Source: Chloroflexota bacterium (lineage in GTDB: Bacteria; Chloroflexota; Ktedonobacteria; Ktedonobacterales; Ktedonobacteraceae). Taken from it: a DNA stretch of 64,000 nt. The stretch spans positions 1 to 64,000 of the forward strand of contig CADDZH010000011.1 of assembly GCA_902812455.1 (NCBI GenBank), in the 5' to 3' direction. The notes beneath the pieces were generated by a model. That model worked only from the letters and a program-made list of their open reading frames with translations. It made no database searches and was not told the DNA's origin. Positions 17,748 through 28,377 of the stretch are shown here, in pieces (within the stretch, counting starts at the first letter, position 1; every line of letters begins with the position of its first letter). Position numbers and translations under genes: made by a program.

Positions 17748-19739
17748 GTGACAACACAACATACTCATCCTGAACACAGTGACGTTGATACAGGCGTCAC
17801 TGGGCATTTCTTTGCTCCTGAAAGCAATGCAACGTCACAAGATCAGGCCGGAACTTCTTCTGAGCCTGAACAGCCCTCCTCTGTAGTTGAGCCGAACCAG
17901 CCTGAGACCGGCGAGGCCATTGCAGAAGAGATTTCCTCTCCTGAAGAACTTGGAGAAGCGCCAGGAAATAGTGGCGTCTATACAGGTGAAGAGGAAGTTC
18001 GCCTTTTCACCGACTTCATCGAGGAATTTCTTCAATCGGAGGAGCGCTTTCAAACATCATTACAAACATATTATGGGGAGACACAGCCGTCTCCTGGAGA
18101 AGGGCAGGAAGAACCTGCACCAGCGCCCAAAGAGGCGCCTACCTCACCGCTCTTGCGCCCGCCTTCGCGCTCGCGTCCACCTCGCCATAGAGGAATGCGC
18201 CATCGTGAAGGAAAACCTGTAGAAGAAAAGCAAGCAGCGGGAACAACGGCACCAGCTCCGGTGGTTTCAGAGGAAGCCCAGGCGGCAGAGCTGACAACCA
18301 GGACTGCGGCTGAACCGGCCCCACAAACAGCAAGCGCGGAACCTGCCACCGCTCCCACAACGGGTGAAGGTGAGCAACCGGCGCGCCCGGCTCGCCGGTA
18401 TCGCTTTGATCGTCCTGCTGCACCGCCCGTTCCAGCCGCAGGAAAAACACCTCCCGCTTCACCGGCGCCGGTACCGATACCGGCAGGCCAGGAAAACGGG
18501 CAGGCAGGCGAGAAGGAAGTGGCGACTCCGGCGCAGGGAAAGTCCCAAGAGCAGAGCGCCCAGCCGCAGCCGGTTGCTCAGGCCTCAGAAGCTGCGGGAG
18601 CCGAGAGCAGCGCCGCAAAAGCAGAAGAGCGCCGCAAACAAGGGCAGGAGCAGCAGGCAGGCAAAGAGCAAGCTGCCACACAACAGGCGCAAGAGGTAGC
18701 AGCTCCTCCAGCCCCTGCTACGCCTCAGAAGGAAGAGGTCAGTCCTGAGGAGCTACCGCCCCTGGAATATTCAGAGCTACAAAAAGCAAGCTCGCGGCGC
18801 AGGCGCCGCCGGCGTGCCAATAATGCCGCGGCTGCTCCCACAACCAGCGCTCCTCAGGCAGGAGCGCCAGAGGCTCCTTCAACAGGGGTTCCAGGGCCTT
18901 CGGTTGCCACGCCTGTTACACCGGCTGCTACTCCGCCGGGACAATACAGCATCCTCTCCGGCTATACCGTCAACCAGATGAATCAGGGCGATGGCGGAGG
19001 TCCTTTTATGCCCCCGGAACCATCGCCTGCGCGTGGCAGTATAGCTGCTCAACGGGCTCGCTCTGTCCGTACCGATATGCAGCGCGCCCCTGTTGCTCCC
19101 ATTCGTCCTACGGAGGCCAGCCCCGTTTCGGTACAACAGCTTGCCAACGTCATCTCTCATGCCTTCCAGGTGCAGACCGATCGCATGATTGCCGAGCTAC
19201 GGCACGCGACCCAATCGCCGACCAATATCTCGGTCTCGCTGCCGCCGTTTCCTTCTAACGAGCGCGTCGGCGTCTTTGTGGATGTGGCGAACCTGCTCTA
19301 CTCGGCGCGCACCCTGCGCATCACCATAGATTTTGCCAAGTTGCTGGATTTCTTACGTGGCAACCGCCGCCTCGTCAGGGCCCATGCTTACTGCCCCACC
19401 AGCCCGCAGCCGGGCGATGAGCAAATGTTCTTGCAAGCTGTCAAGGGCCTGGGCTATCGCATCACTACGAAGAATTACAAGACCTTCTCCAGCGGGGCGA
19501 AAAAGGCGGATCTCGACCTTGATCTCTGCATGGATGTCGTGCGCCTCGTTGAGAGCAAGTCTGTGGATTGTATCGTGCTGGTCAGTGGCGACAGCGATTT
19601 TATGCCGATGCTCGACTACTGCTCCGATCACGGTGTACGGGTCGAGGTAGCGGCATTCGACGAAGCTATGTCAGCTTCGCTGCGCCAGAGCTGCGATCTG
19701 TTCATCAACCTGGCGATGCTCGAAGAGATCCGCGCCTGA
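17748..19739 (+). CDS. NYN (LabA/PIN-like) nuclease-domain protein with long disordered N-terminus
   Basis: The C-terminal 165 residues form an NYN domain: VGVFVDVANLLYSAR with its acidic residue, KADLDLDLCMDVV, and the VLVSGDSDFMPML motif. NYN domains are metal-dependent PIN-like RNases. About 490 preceding residues are low-complexity Glu/Pro/Ala/Gln, with a basic patch of seven arginines near SSRRRRRRRANN that may bind RNA. GTG at 17748 is preferred because CTGGAGA lies 7 bp upstream; the open frame reaches a TTG at 17604 with no site. A clear terminator follows. A role in RNA turnover is likely but inferred. Confidence 0.85.
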   Translation: MTTQHTHPEHSDVDTGVTGHFFAPESNATSQDQAGTSSEPEQPSSVVEPNQPETGEAIAEEISSPEELGEAPGNSGVYTGEEEVRLFTDFIEEFLQSEERFQTSLQTYYGETQPSPGEGQEEPAPAPKEAPTSPLLRPPSRSRPPRHRGMRHREGKPVEEKQAAGTTAPAPVVSEEAQAAELTTRTAAEPAPQTASAEPATAPTTGEGEQPARPARRYRFDRPAAPPVPAAGKTPPASPAPVPIPAGQENGQAGEKEVATPAQGKSQEQSAQPQPVAQASEAAGAESSAAKAEERRKQGQEQQAGKEQAATQQAQEVAAPPAPATPQKEEVSPEELPPLEYSELQKASSRRRRRRRANNAAAAPTTSAPQAGAPEAPSTGVPGPSVATPVTPAATPPGQYSILSGYTVNQMNQGDGGGPFMPPEPSPARGSIAAQRARSVRTDMQRAPVAPIRPTEASPVSVQQLANVISHAFQVQTDRMIAELRHATQSPTNISVSLPPFPSNERVGVFVDVANLLYSARTLRITIDFAKLLDFLRGNRRLVRAHAYCPTSPQPGDEQMFLQAVKGLGYRITTKNYKTFSSGAKKADLDLDLCMDVVRLVESKSVDCIVLVSGDSDFMPMLDYCSDHGVRVEVAAFDEAMSASLRQSCDLFINLAMLEEIRA

Positions 19740-19776
19740 TCGGCCCTCGTCATCCGAACAGGTCTTGATCATTTAA

Positions 19777-19803
19777 AAGCCCATCGATTCGATGGGCTTT
19801 TTT
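19777..19803 (+). terminator. Rho-independent terminator after the NYN gene
   Basis: aagcccatcgattcgatgggctt forms a near-perfect stem, followed by a run of six or more T, 37 bp after the stop codon. Confidence 0.9.
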
Positions 19804-19858
19804 GGTGAGAAATATTCCCCTGGCTACGTATCTTTGAATAGGAATGCTCTATCTGGCT

Positions 19859-19907
19859 GTTCCACAACATGGAACAATTCTACAAGCAGAGTTTTTCATG
19901 GTATACT
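19859..19907 (+). promoter_or_regulatory. Promoter with adjacent palindrome upstream of the BMP importer
   Basis: The -10 is TATACT (19902-19907), with -35 TCTACA (19879-19884) at a 17-bp spacing. Immediately upstream, GTTCCA-caaca-TGGAAC (19859-19875) is a perfect dyad and a plausible operator or activator site. The importer start is about 150 bp downstream. No purine riboswitch core is visible in the leader. Confidence 0.5.
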
Positions 19908-20055
19908 GGACAGAAGGGAGGGAACTACTGCCATCCCATCGTTTATTTTTGTACAAGAGTTCATCTCTCATAATGCTGTGGACCATATGTCACTGACCTG
20001 ATGCTCAGAGGGCATCTTTGCTCAGAACAGAGGAGAAAGAAAGGAAGCATCACCC

Positions 20056-21135
20056 ATGCGAAGATTCGGAGGCCTGGTACGCATTGCTGCGGTGCTCGCC
20101 ATATTTTTGCTGCTGGCCGCTTGCGGCAGCACCACCACAACGACCAGCGGTGGAAGTGGAAGCACCTCAACATGTAAATCGTCTGTAAAAGTCGCGCTGG
20201 TAACCGATATCGGTGGCTTGAACGACAACGGCTTTAACCATCTGGCCTACACGGGCTATACGAAAGCCCAAAAACAGTATTGCTACCCAACCGAAATCAT
20301 TCAGACGCAATCACAGAGCGACTATGTAAAGAACCTGACGCTGGCCGCGCAGGAAGCCAACCTGGTGATAGCGGTAGGCTTCTTGATGCAGACGCCTCTT
20401 TATCACGTCGCCCAGCAGTATCCTAACGTCAAATTTGCCATTGTCGATGGCTGTGCCGTTCCCAATCCCAATACCGGCGCCTGCCAGACGCTGCCCAATG
20501 TGGCGCCCCTCTTCTTTAAGGAGCAGGAGGCGGGTTGTCTTGTGGGAGCTATTGCGGGCCAGATGGAGGTAGACGGCAAATCCAAGGTGCCCAACTTGCT
20601 CGGTTTCAACACCATCTCAGCGGTTGGCGGCCTGTCTATTCCGCCGGTCAATCGCTATATTGCCGGGTACAAGTACTGCGCGAAGAAAGTTGACCCGTCG
20701 GTAACCGTTGTCATCGATTACTCGCAGGATTTTGCCGATACTGCCAAGTGTAAAGACGTGGCTCAGAGCCAGATCAGCCAGCATCACGCCGACATCGTCT
20801 TCCAGGTTGCCGGTGGATGCGGTATTGGCGCACTTGATGCCGCTTTCCAGAACCACGTTTATGGTATTGGCGTGGATGCTGACCAGGGATACATCCACCC
20901 CGATGTCATCACAAGCGCGCTCAAGCGTGTCGATGTTGCCGTCTACGATACCATCAAAAATACCGAAGATGGCAACTACACCAACAACCCGCCGAAGTTT
21001 GACCTGGCGCACGATGGCGTTGGCTATGCTCCGACGACTTCGGCAGTTCCCCAGGACGCTGTACAGAAGGCAGAACAGTTCAAGCAGGAGATCCTCTCCG
21101 GCCAGCTCGTTCCGCCTGAGAACATCCCATCGTAA
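20056..21135 (+). CDS. BMP-family ABC transporter substrate-binding lipoprotein
   Basis: The 359-residue protein has a lipoprotein signal peptide with lipobox LLLAAC and acylated Cys23, followed by a Thr/Ser/Gly linker. The BMP/Med fold is seen in VALVTDIGGLNDNGFNHLAY, NLVIAVGFLM, FFKEQEAGCLVGAIAG and HADIVFQVAGGCGIGALDAA. Known BMP proteins capture purine nucleosides for import. Five cysteines in the mature part suggest disulfides. The gene heads a lipoprotein / permease / permease / ATPase set on the plus strand. A long hairpin separates it from the permeases, which may allow more binding protein than transporter to be made. Confidence 0.93.
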   Translation: MRRFGGLVRIAAVLAIFLLLAACGSTTTTTSGGSGSTSTCKSSVKVALVTDIGGLNDNGFNHLAYTGYTKAQKQYCYPTEIIQTQSQSDYVKNLTLAAQEANLVIAVGFLMQTPLYHVAQQYPNVKFAIVDGCAVPNPNTGACQTLPNVAPLFFKEQEAGCLVGAIAGQMEVDGKSKVPNLLGFNTISAVGGLSIPPVNRYIAGYKYCAKKVDPSVTVVIDYSQDFADTAKCKDVAQSQISQHHADIVFQVAGGCGIGALDAAFQNHVYGIGVDADQGYIHPDVITSALKRVDVAVYDTIKNTEDGNYTNNPPKFDLAHDGVGYAPTTSAVPQDAVQKAEQFKQEILSGQLVPPENIPS

Positions 21136-21174
21136 TCGTTTGGTTCTCTTCGCGTGAAGAGCAAAGGAGCTACC

Positions 21175-21208
21175 AGCAACAGGGCGCGGGAACCCGCGCC
21201 CTGTTGCT
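21175..21208 (+). terminator. Strong intercistronic hairpin (terminator or mRNA stabiliser)
   Basis: agcaacagggcgcggg pairs perfectly with cccgcgccctgttgct over 16 bp. The T-tract is poor (tatccttgtttc). It lies between the binding-protein and permease genes, so partial termination or protection of the upstream mRNA is plausible. Confidence 0.65.
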
Positions 21209-21291
21209 TATCCTTGTTTCTTCTCACTATCGATGCTATTATACTAACAAATTTTGGGCCGTCTCCTACCTGCACATAGGAGGTCTTGCTT

Positions 21292-22635
21292 ATGGCTGTA
21301 TCAATAGCACCGGCTGCTGCATCGAACTCCATGACGCGCATACGCCGGTTTGTTCAATCCCTGGGCCGTCCCGTCTTTGCGGTGGTTCTGGCAATGATCG
21401 TCGGCAGCATCGTGATCATGGTGACCTCTCCAGGCTCGATCGTTGCCCGCTTCAATGAAGCGGCGCTGGCGTATCAAACGCTCTTTACCGGCGCTTTTGG
21501 AAACCCGGAGAGTCTCTCGTTTACGCTTACCACCGTGACCCCGCTCATCCTGGCCAGTATATCGGTGGCGCTTACCTTCCGGGCTGGATTGTTTAATATT
21601 GGCGCAGAGGGGCAAATAGCAATGGGCGCTATGACGGCAGGCATCATAGGCTTTGAAGCCTCGCACTGGCCTGGCTGGATACTTATTCCCCTCATGCTGA
21701 TTGGAAGTATCCTGGTTGGGGCGATCTGGGGCGGCATTGCGGGCTTTCTGAAGGCCTGGCGTGGCGCGCACGAAGTCGTGACAACGATCATGTTGAACTG
21801 GATTGCCTTCTACTTTACCGATTACCTGATAGATGGCCCGTTTAAGGCTGCCAACGCTGCCGATCAGACCAATGCGCTTCCACCTCAAGCCACGTTGCCG
21901 CATATTGCCGACCTCTATAACCAGACGCTGGGCGTATTCCTGCCAAAGATTGTCCAACCCCAGCAATATCTGGTCGATGTCGGCTTCTTTTTTGCCTTGA
22001 TCTGCCTGGTCCTCTACTGGTTCATTACCACCCGCACGACCTTTGGCTATGAGATTCGTGTGCTCGGCCAGAATCAAAAAGCTGCCAGGTATGCGGGCAT
22101 TGCCATTAAGCGCAATATCTTTGCGGTAATGGCTATTGGAGGCGCTTTCTCCGGCCTGGCCGGCGCCCTGCAATTGATGGGCCAGTTCCCTTACCAGTTA
22201 ATTGCCACGACGTTCAGCATTCAAACCACCGGTTTCGATGCCATTGGCGTGGCCCTCCTTGGCCGCACGACAGCTATCGGCGTGCTCCTGGCCTCCTTGC
22301 TTTTTGGCGGGCTGCGACAAGGTGGCACATCTATGCAGTTGCTGGCTGCTGTCCCTGGTGATCTTGTCTATATTATTCAGGCCCTGGTGCTCTTCAGCAT
22401 TGCTGCCGAGTTTTTGCCTACCATCCAGCGTGCGCTGCCCAGGTGGCTGCCCTTCACGAGCAGGCCTGCTCTCGTGCCTGCCACAACCGGCATCTCAATA
22501 ACAGACCTTCCAAAGAATGAGGAACGTGCTGCACGCGATGGAGGCAGCGCTAGCAAGACGGCAGAGGAAAAAGCAGCAGAGCCTGTTTCGACCAGTGATA
22601 CTGGCTCCAGCCAACCTGAGAATATAGAACCTTGA
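21292..22635 (+). CDS. Nucleoside-type ABC transporter permease (first subunit)
   Basis: This is an integral membrane subunit of about 447 residues in the BPD_transp_2 family, akin to NupP/YufP. It has eight to ten helices and the conserved segments LTFRAGLFNIGAEGQIAMGA and RGAHEVVTTIMLNWIAFY. The coupling region for the ATPase is FGYEIRVLGQNQKAARYAGI. The C-terminal 60 residues are hydrophilic and Ser/Glu-rich, an extension not needed for transport. The ATG at 21292 sits 8 bp after a perfect AGGAGG. It pairs with the next permease to form the channel. Confidence 0.93.
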   Translation: MAVSIAPAAASNSMTRIRRFVQSLGRPVFAVVLAMIVGSIVIMVTSPGSIVARFNEAALAYQTLFTGAFGNPESLSFTLTTVTPLILASISVALTFRAGLFNIGAEGQIAMGAMTAGIIGFEASHWPGWILIPLMLIGSILVGAIWGGIAGFLKAWRGAHEVVTTIMLNWIAFYFTDYLIDGPFKAANAADQTNALPPQATLPHIADLYNQTLGVFLPKIVQPQQYLVDVGFFFALICLVLYWFITTRTTFGYEIRVLGQNQKAARYAGIAIKRNIFAVMAIGGAFSGLAGALQLMGQFPYQLIATTFSIQTTGFDAIGVALLGRTTAIGVLLASLLFGGLRQGGTSMQLLAAVPGDLVYIIQALVLFSIAAEFLPTIQRALPRWLPFTSRPALVPATTGISITDLPKNEERAARDGGSASKTAEEKAAEPVSTSDTGSSQPENIEP

Positions 22636-22692
22636 TAGCGAAGCCCTGTAGACCCCTGATTGATCGGGGGGCGAGCGAAGCGAGGAACCACC

Positions 22693-23640
22693 ATGTTTTT
22701 ACAAGTATTGTTGCGTGTTTTGCCATCGGGTGATCTCTGGCAGGCCACGTTGCAATTCGCGGCCCTGCTACTGTTGCCCGCGCTTGGAGGAGTCATCTCC
22801 GAGCGCAGCGGCGTTGTCAACATTGCCATGGAAGGAATGATGCTGACCGGGGCCTATGCCGGCGTGATGACAGCGCTATCGACCCACAGCGTTTTAGGCG
22901 GTGTGCTGGGCGCGTTGATCGCCGGGGGCTTGATGGCGCTCGTTCACGCCATTGTCTCTATCCAGTTTAAGGCCGACCAGATCGTTAGCGGTATTGCGAT
23001 CAATATCGCCGCGCTCGGCCTGACGAACTATCTGCTGTTTATCCAGACAGGCGGGCAGGGCGTACCAAGCCTGAGCAATAATCTACGGCTTCCGGTGCTC
23101 TCCTGGGGGCCGCTGGCCAGTATACCCTTCGTTGGTCGCGTTTTCTTCCAGCAAAATATCATCTTTTACGTGGCTATCCTGATCCTGATAGGGATTCAAT
23201 TCTTGCTCTTTCATACCAATATTGGCTTGCGCATCAGGGCTGTTGGTGAGCACCCGCAAGCAGCCGATACCGCTGGCGTGAATGTGTACCTGATCCGCTA
23301 CATGTGCGTCGTAGGGAGCGGCGTGCTTTCAGGCCTGGCCGGCGCATTCCTCGCGCTGGGCGTCGCCGGCATTTTCAATTCAGATATGACGGCAGGTCGA
23401 GGCTTTATTGCCCTCGCAGCTATGATCTTTGGCAAGTATACCCCCTGGGGCACGGCTGGCGCCTGCCTCATTTTTGGTCTCGGCGAGGCTTTGAGCATAC
23501 GCTTGCAGGATACCGGCATTTCTCCCAACCTGCTCAGCATCCTGCCTTACCTGCTCACCATTATCGCGCTCGTGGGCCTGGTTGGGCGCACGACACCGCC
23601 CGCTGCCGATGGCATCCCCTACGAGCCAGGAGGTGAATAA
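22693..23640 (+). CDS. Nucleoside-type ABC transporter permease (second subunit)
   Basis: This shorter permease of 315 residues is akin to NupQ/YufQ. It has the family marks GGVISERSGVVNIAMEGMML, FKADQIVSGIAIN, the coupling loop GLRIRAVGEHPQAADTAGVN, and GRGFIALAAMIFGKY. Start ATG 22693 follows GAGGA; the frame is open upstream to a TTG at 22660 without a site. The AGGAGGTG site of the ATPase gene lies within its last codons, so translation is probably coupled. Confidence 0.93.
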   Translation: MFLQVLLRVLPSGDLWQATLQFAALLLLPALGGVISERSGVVNIAMEGMMLTGAYAGVMTALSTHSVLGGVLGALIAGGLMALVHAIVSIQFKADQIVSGIAINIAALGLTNYLLFIQTGGQGVPSLSNNLRLPVLSWGPLASIPFVGRVFFQQNIIFYVAILILIGIQFLLFHTNIGLRIRAVGEHPQAADTAGVNVYLIRYMCVVGSGVLSGLAGAFLALGVAGIFNSDMTAGRGFIALAAMIFGKYTPWGTAGACLIFGLGEALSIRLQDTGISPNLLSILPYLLTIIALVGLVGRTTPPAADGIPYEPGGE

Positions 23641-23643
23641 ACT

Positions 23644-25227
23644 ATGCAAGAAAGCACGATGCTCGCGCCAACGCAGGAGACTGAGGCGCCATATGCCGTG
23701 GAAATGAGGGATATTTGTAAGACCTGGCCTGGCGTGGTTGCCAACGATCATGTCAATTTGAAAGTGCGCAAAGGGGAAATACATGCGCTGGTCGGCGAGA
23801 ACGGGGCCGGCAAAACAACCTTAATGAATATCCTTTACGGCCTGATCCGGCCCGATAGCGGCGAGATTTTCATCAATGGGCAGCGGGTACACATTAGCGG
23901 CCCACGCGATGCCATCCGGCTGAAGATCGGTATGGTCCACCAGCACTTCATGCTCATCCCTCCCCTGACTGTGGCCGAGAATATTGTCCTGGGACACGAA
24001 CCGGGCAGCGTCAGCTCTGTCTATGATATCAGGCGGGCACGCGCAGCCATCCTTGCGCTCAGCAAGCAATATGGCTTACCGATAGACCCGGATGTGCGCG
24101 TTGAAAAACTCTCTGTGGGTTTGCAGCAGCGAGTTGAGATTTTGAAAGTCCTCTATCGCGCCGCTGACATCCTGATCATGGATGAACCAACAGGCGTGCT
24201 AACGCCGCAGGAGACAACCGAATTATTTGGCGTCCTGCGCGGGCTGGTGAAACAGGGCAAGACGATCATCTTTATTACGCATAAACTGCGCGAGGTACTG
24301 GAACTCTCCGATACCATCACGGTGCTGCGGCGCGGCAAGAACGCCGGCGAACTTGTGACGAGCCAGACAAACCAGGCCGAGATTGCCCGCTTGATGGTGG
24401 GGCGCGAGGTCTTGCTGCGTGTCAACAAGGCGCCTGCTCACCCTGGGCCGGTTGTCCTACAAGTGGAAGACCTCCACGCGCAATCAGATCGCGGTCTCGA
24501 GGTGCTGCACGGCGTCAGCTTTGAGGTGCGGGCAGGCGAGATTCTGGGTATTGCAGGCGTCGAGGGGAATGGCCAGAGCGAGCTTGTCGAAGTGCTGACA
24601 GGGATGCGCAGGCCCACCCATGGCAAGATCACCATTACGCCTGTCGAAAATGGGCAGCCTGGCCGCGCGCTGGATATCACAGCTATGAATGCCCGTGAAG
24701 AGCGCAGGATGGGCCTGGCGCATATTCCAGAGGATCGCCGGGGAAGCGGGCTGGTTTTGACCGATTCGATCGAAGACAACAGCATCCTGGGCCGGCAGCG
24801 CTGGCCGCAGTTCTCATGGGCTAAACTCATTTTATTGCTTCGCAATATTGCGGCCTGGGCGCGCAAGCTGATTGCCGAATTTGATATCCGCACTCCTTCT
24901 GAGGAGGTTGCCGCCCGCGCACTCTCCGGCGGGAACCAGCAAAAGCTGATCATTGCGCGCGAAATTTCCGCTAATCCCCTCGTCTTAATTGCTGCACAGC
25001 CGACGCGGGGCGTCGATATTGGAGCCATCGAGTTTATTCACCGCCGCATCATCGAGCAGCGCGACGCCGGCAAAGCCGTGCTGCTCATCTCCGCCGAGCT
25101 GGACGAGATTCGCTCCCTTTCTGACCGCATCGCGGTCATGTACGAAGGCAATATCGTCGATATCGTCTCACCCGACGCGACAGAGGAGCAGCTCGGTATC
25201 CTGATGACCGGCGGCTCAATAAGGTGA
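23644..25227 (+). CDS. Nucleoside-type ABC transporter ATP-binding protein (two NBDs)
   Basis: The 527-residue protein has two tandem nucleotide-binding domains, as in NupO/YufO and sugar importers. The first has Walker [11 protein letters not shown], signature [11 protein letters not shown] and Walker [12 protein letters not shown]. The second has the degenerate Walker [11 protein letters not shown], signature [14 protein letters not shown] and [11 protein letters not shown] in place of a full Walker B. The second site is probably catalytically weak, typical for this class. It powers the importer formed with the two upstream permeases, from which it is 3 bp away. Confidence 0.95.
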   Translation: MQESTMLAPTQETEAPYAVEMRDICKTWPGVVANDHVNLKVRKGEIHALVGENGAGKTTLMNILYGLIRPDSGEIFINGQRVHISGPRDAIRLKIGMVHQHFMLIPPLTVAENIVLGHEPGSVSSVYDIRRARAAILALSKQYGLPIDPDVRVEKLSVGLQQRVEILKVLYRAADILIMDEPTGVLTPQETTELFGVLRGLVKQGKTIIFITHKLREVLELSDTITVLRRGKNAGELVTSQTNQAEIARLMVGREVLLRVNKAPAHPGPVVLQVEDLHAQSDRGLEVLHGVSFEVRAGEILGIAGVEGNGQSELVEVLTGMRRPTHGKITITPVENGQPGRALDITAMNAREERRMGLAHIPEDRRGSGLVLTDSIEDNSILGRQRWPQFSWAKLILLLRNIAAWARKLIAEFDIRTPSEEVAARALSGGNQQKLIIAREISANPLVLIAAQPTRGVDIGAIEFIHRRIIEQRDAGKAVLLISAELDEIRSLSDRIAVMYEGNIVDIVSPDATEEQLGILMTGGSIR

Positions 25228-25270
25228 TTTATGAAATGTAATGACCAGAATCGGTAATCATCGTCAAGAA

Positions 25271-25334
25271 CATGTCATCCTGAGCGAAGGATCTCTTGGC
25301 CGGCATCGGATGCTTCGCTACGCTCAGCATGACA
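25271..25334. repeat. Dispersed palindromic repeat, type A
   Basis: catgtcatcctgagcgaagg and cgctacgctcagcatgaca lie in inverted orientation between the convergent importer and gcv operons, where a shared hairpin could also end transcription. Confidence 0.75.
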
Positions 25335-25364
25335 AAGGTTGCCGATCTTGATTGGTAAAGCTCA

Positions 25365-26876
25365 TTAATGTGTCATTTCCTGGTCGGGTGTCCAGCGCAG
25401 GTTTGGCTTGCGAGCGGCCAGCGCCTGGTCCAGTCTCCCTACGGGCGTAGTGTGCGGAGCCGTCTTGACGATCTCAGGGTTCGTGCGCGCTTCCCCGGCG
25501 ATCTGCCGCATCACGCCTACGAAGTAGTCCAGCGTCTCGCGCGTCTCCGTTTCGGTTGGCTCGATCATGAGCGCCTCATGCACAATCAGCGGGAAGTAGA
25601 TGGTCGGCGCGTGCATGCCAAAGTCGAGGATGCGCTTGGCAACATCGAGCGCCGTAACGCCGCTCTCTTCCTTCTGGCGTTCAGCCGTGGCGATAAACTC
25701 GTGCTGGCACATCTGTGGATAGGCGATCTCGTAATCCGAGGCCAGTTCGTGCTTGAGGTAGTTGGCATTGAGGATGGCGCTCTGCGCAACATGCAGCAGG
25801 CCATCCGGCCCGTAAGTGCGAATGTAGGTATAGGCGCGCACCAGCACACCGAAATTGCCATAGTTGGCACGCACTTTACCAATAGACTGTGGCCCTGCAT
25901 CCTTCCAGTAGTAGTAGGGGCGCGGGCTTGCCCCGCCCGCCTGCTCACCCTTCGCCGGCATAGGCCCTGGCAGGAAGGGAACCAGGTGCTCTTTGACGCC
26001 AATCGGGCCGGAACCAGGGCCGCCGCCACCATGTGGCGTGCTGCACGTCTTGTGCAGGTTGAAATGCACCACGTCGAAGCCCATATCACCAGGACGAGTG
26101 ATACCGAGCACGGCATTGGCATTCGCGCCGTCATAATAGAGCTGCCCACCGGCTTCGTGAACCATGCTGGCGATCTCCACAATGTTGCTATCGAAGAGGC
26201 CCAGCGTGTTGGGATTGGTCATCATGATCGCTGCAATATTCGCTGCATTCGCATCCAGCACCACCCGCAGGTGCTCCATATCAATGCCGCCTGTGTGGGG
26301 ATCGGTCTTGACTTCGACGACTTTGTAGTCGGCCAGCGTGGCGCTGGCAGGATTCGTTCCATGAGCATTGTCGGGGATCAACACGAGATTACGGTGTCCC
26401 TGGCCCTGGCTTTCATGATAAGCCTTGATCAGCATGAGTCCGGTCAATTCGCCGTGAGCGCCCGCCGATGGCTGCACCGTCACGCGAGCCATACCGGCAA
26501 TTTCTGCCAGGTACTGCTCCAACTCGTATATGAGCTGGATCGCGCCCTGCACTGTGTGATCGGGCTGCAAGGGATGGATGCGAGCGAAACCTGGCAGGCT
26601 GGCCATATCTTCGTTCAGCTTTGGATTATACTTCATGGTACAGGAGCCAAGTGGGTAGAAGCCGGTATCCACACCAAAGTTGCGCTGCGAGAGGTGGGTA
26701 TAGTGGCGCACAAGCTCGATCTCGCTGACTTCAGGCAATGGCGCAGGCTCTTTGCGCAGCATATTGGCCGGAACCATACTTTCCAATGGCTCGGTGGGCA
26801 CATCCATCGCTGTCATTGTAGCTGCCCGGCGTCCAGGCGCGCCCTTCTCAAAAATCAATTTCTCGGCGCTGGTCAT
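25365..26876 (-). CDS. gcvPB: Glycine dehydrogenase (decarboxylating) subunit 2
   Basis: This is the C-terminal half (503 residues) of the split P-protein. It decarboxylates glycine with PLP and passes the aminomethyl group to the lipoyl arm of GcvH. The PLP-lysine segment is [35 protein letters not shown] and [14 protein letters not shown] are also typical. The ATG at 26876 overlaps the gcvPA stop in an ATGA junction with AAGGAGG just upstream. An open frame extends to 26957 but lies inside gcvPA. It is last in the gcvT-H-PA-PB operon. Confidence 0.97.
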   Translation of the reverse strand: MTSAEKLIFEKGAPGRRAATMTAMDVPTEPLESMVPANMLRKEPAPLPEVSEIELVRHYTHLSQRNFGVDTGFYPLGSCTMKYNPKLNEDMASLPGFARIHPLQPDHTVQGAIQLIYELEQYLAEIAGMARVTVQPSAGAHGELTGLMLIKAYHESQGQGHRNLVLIPDNAHGTNPASATLADYKVVEVKTDPHTGGIDMEHLRVVLDANAANIAAIMMTNPNTLGLFDSNIVEIASMVHEAGGQLYYDGANANAVLGITRPGDMGFDVVHFNLHKTCSTPHGGGGPGSGPIGVKEHLVPFLPGPMPAKGEQAGGASPRPYYYWKDAGPQSIGKVRANYGNFGVLVRAYTYIRTYGPDGLLHVAQSAILNANYLKHELASDYEIAYPQMCQHEFIATAERQKEESGVTALDVAKRILDFGMHAPTIYFPLIVHEALMIEPTETETRETLDYFVGVMRQIAGEARTNPEIVKTAPHTTPVGRLDQALAARKPNLRWTPDQEMTH

Positions 26877-28225
26877 GCCCGCACCTCCTTCAACGTATTC
26901 ACCAGGTGATCGATATCCTCTTTTGTGCGCGTCTCCGTCACGCAGAAGAGCAGGCAATGCTCCATGCCAGGATAGTCCCGGCTCAAGTCGTAACCGCCGA
27001 TGATGTTAGCCTGCTCGAGGTGGTGTTCCAGTTGCTGCGGCGGCACGAGCGACTTGACCACAAATTCATCAAAGAATGGAGCGCTGAAAACGGCCTCGAA
27101 GCCCGGCACCGAGGTAACCTGGCGGAAGGCGTAATGGGCTTTCTGGAGACAGAGTTCGCCAAGCTCACGGAATCCTTGTTTGCCTAGAGCTGCCAGGTAG
27201 ATGGTGGCGCCGACTGCCAGCAAGGACTGGTTCGTGCAGATATTGGATGTGGCTCGCTCACGGCGGATATGCTGCTCGCGTGTCTGGAGCGTCAGCACAT
27301 AGCCGGTATGCTTCTCTCCGCTCTCCTCGACCGTCTGTCCAACGAGGCGGCCCGGCAGGAGGCGCATGTATTTCTGCTTTGAAGCGAGAAAGCCCAGGGC
27401 AGGCCCTCCATAGCTCATCGGATTGCCGAAGCTCATCAGCTCCCCGACAGCGATATCTGCGTTATAATCGCCCGGCGAGGCCAGGATGCCGAGCGAAGCT
27501 GGCTCGGTGATATTGGCGATGAACACTGCCTTACCCTTGTGCGCTATCGGTTCGATGGCGGTCATATCCTCAATGCAGCCAAAGAAGTTGGGCTGCTGGA
27601 TAATGACAGCCGAGGTAGTTGCCGTTACTGCTTCGTTCAACTCTTCGAGCGAGGTCACGCCATCGCGAACCGGCGCTTCGGTGACCTGGAAGCCTCGTCC
27701 ATGAGCATAGGTGTGCAGCACGCGGCGATATTGCGGGTCAACGCCTTGCGAGATGACGACTTCACCGCGCCCGCCTGGCCCGACAGCGAGCAAGGCCGCT
27801 TCAGCGAGGGCAGTTGCGCCATCGTAGAGCGAGGCGTTGGCGATATCCAGGCCGGTAATCTGGCAGACCATCGTCTGGAATTCGTAGATGGCCTGCAACA
27901 TGCCCTGGCTGACTTCCGGCTGGTAGGGCGTATATGAAGTGACAAACTCCGAGCGGCGCTGCAGATGTGGTACGACGCTCGGTATAGCGTGATCATAGGT
28001 GCCGGCGCCCAGGAAGGAGATGGTGGTATCCAGATTTTTATTTTTCGCTGCCATGTTGCTGAGCAGGCGCTTAAGATCCGGCTCGGGAAGCGCTGGTGGC
28101 AGGTTAAGGGGACGGCGCAGGCGCACGTTTTCTGGGACGGGTGCGAGCAGCGCCTCCAGCGAGGGAAGCCCCAGGCGCGCCAGCATCGCTTCCTGGTTCT
28201 CCCGGGTATTTGGTATATAGCTCAT
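26873..28225 (-). CDS. gcvPA: Glycine dehydrogenase (decarboxylating) subunit 1
   Basis: This is the N-terminal half (450 residues) of the split glycine decarboxylase. It starts [20 protein letters not shown] and has [38 protein letters not shown] and [14 protein letters not shown]. It forms an alpha2beta2 complex with GcvPB and lacks the PLP lysine. A split P-protein is usual in Gram-positive, Chloroflexota and archaeal lineages. Translation is coupled to gcvPB by a 4-bp overlap. Confidence 0.97.
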   Translation of the reverse strand: MSYIPNTRENQEAMLARLGLPSLEALLAPVPENVRLRRPLNLPPALPEPDLKRLLSNMAAKNKNLDTTISFLGAGTYDHAIPSVVPHLQRRSEFVTSYTPYQPEVSQGMLQAIYEFQTMVCQITGLDIANASLYDGATALAEAALLAVGPGGRGEVVISQGVDPQYRRVLHTYAHGRGFQVTEAPVRDGVTSLEELNEAVTATTSAVIIQQPNFFGCIEDMTAIEPIAHKGKAVFIANITEPASLGILASPGDYNADIAVGELMSFGNPMSYGGPALGFLASKQKYMRLLPGRLVGQTVEESGEKHTGYVLTLQTREQHIRRERATSNICTNQSLLAVGATIYLAALGKQGFRELGELCLQKAHYAFRQVTSVPGFEAVFSAPFFDEFVVKSLVPPQQLEHHLEQANIIGGYDLSRDYPGMEHCLLFCVTETRTKEDIDHLVNTLKEVRA

Positions 28226-28281
28226 CTAATAACTCTCCCTTAAGCTTGACTTGATAAGAAAAGAAAAAGAGCAATGATTAC

Positions 28282-28307
28282 ACAGGGTATCCTCGCGGAT
28301 ACCCTGT
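28282..28307. other. Perfect 11-bp hairpin inside the gcv operon
   Basis: acagggtatcc and ggataccctgt pair around a tcgc loop, between the gcvH stop and the gcvPA start. There is no adjacent T-run on either strand, so an mRNA-stability element is more likely than a full terminator. Confidence 0.55.
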
Positions 28308-28377
28308 CTCGTGCTTAACATTGTTCTGCTCTATTGTATCACGCCCCGGCGCCACATATCCATTGCCCTGGTTTGTC

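Noticed and set aside
19804..20055. Purine riboswitch before the BMP importer
   Set aside because: No three-way-junction core is present; a promoter and a simple dyad are the only signals.
21301..22173. 290-codon minus-strand frame within the permease gene
   Set aside because: Shadow of a clear membrane permease on the opposite strand.
25368..26909. 513-codon open frame on the plus strand
   Set aside because: It is entirely antisense to gcvPB, whose motifs are unmistakable, and its translation has no protein-family features.
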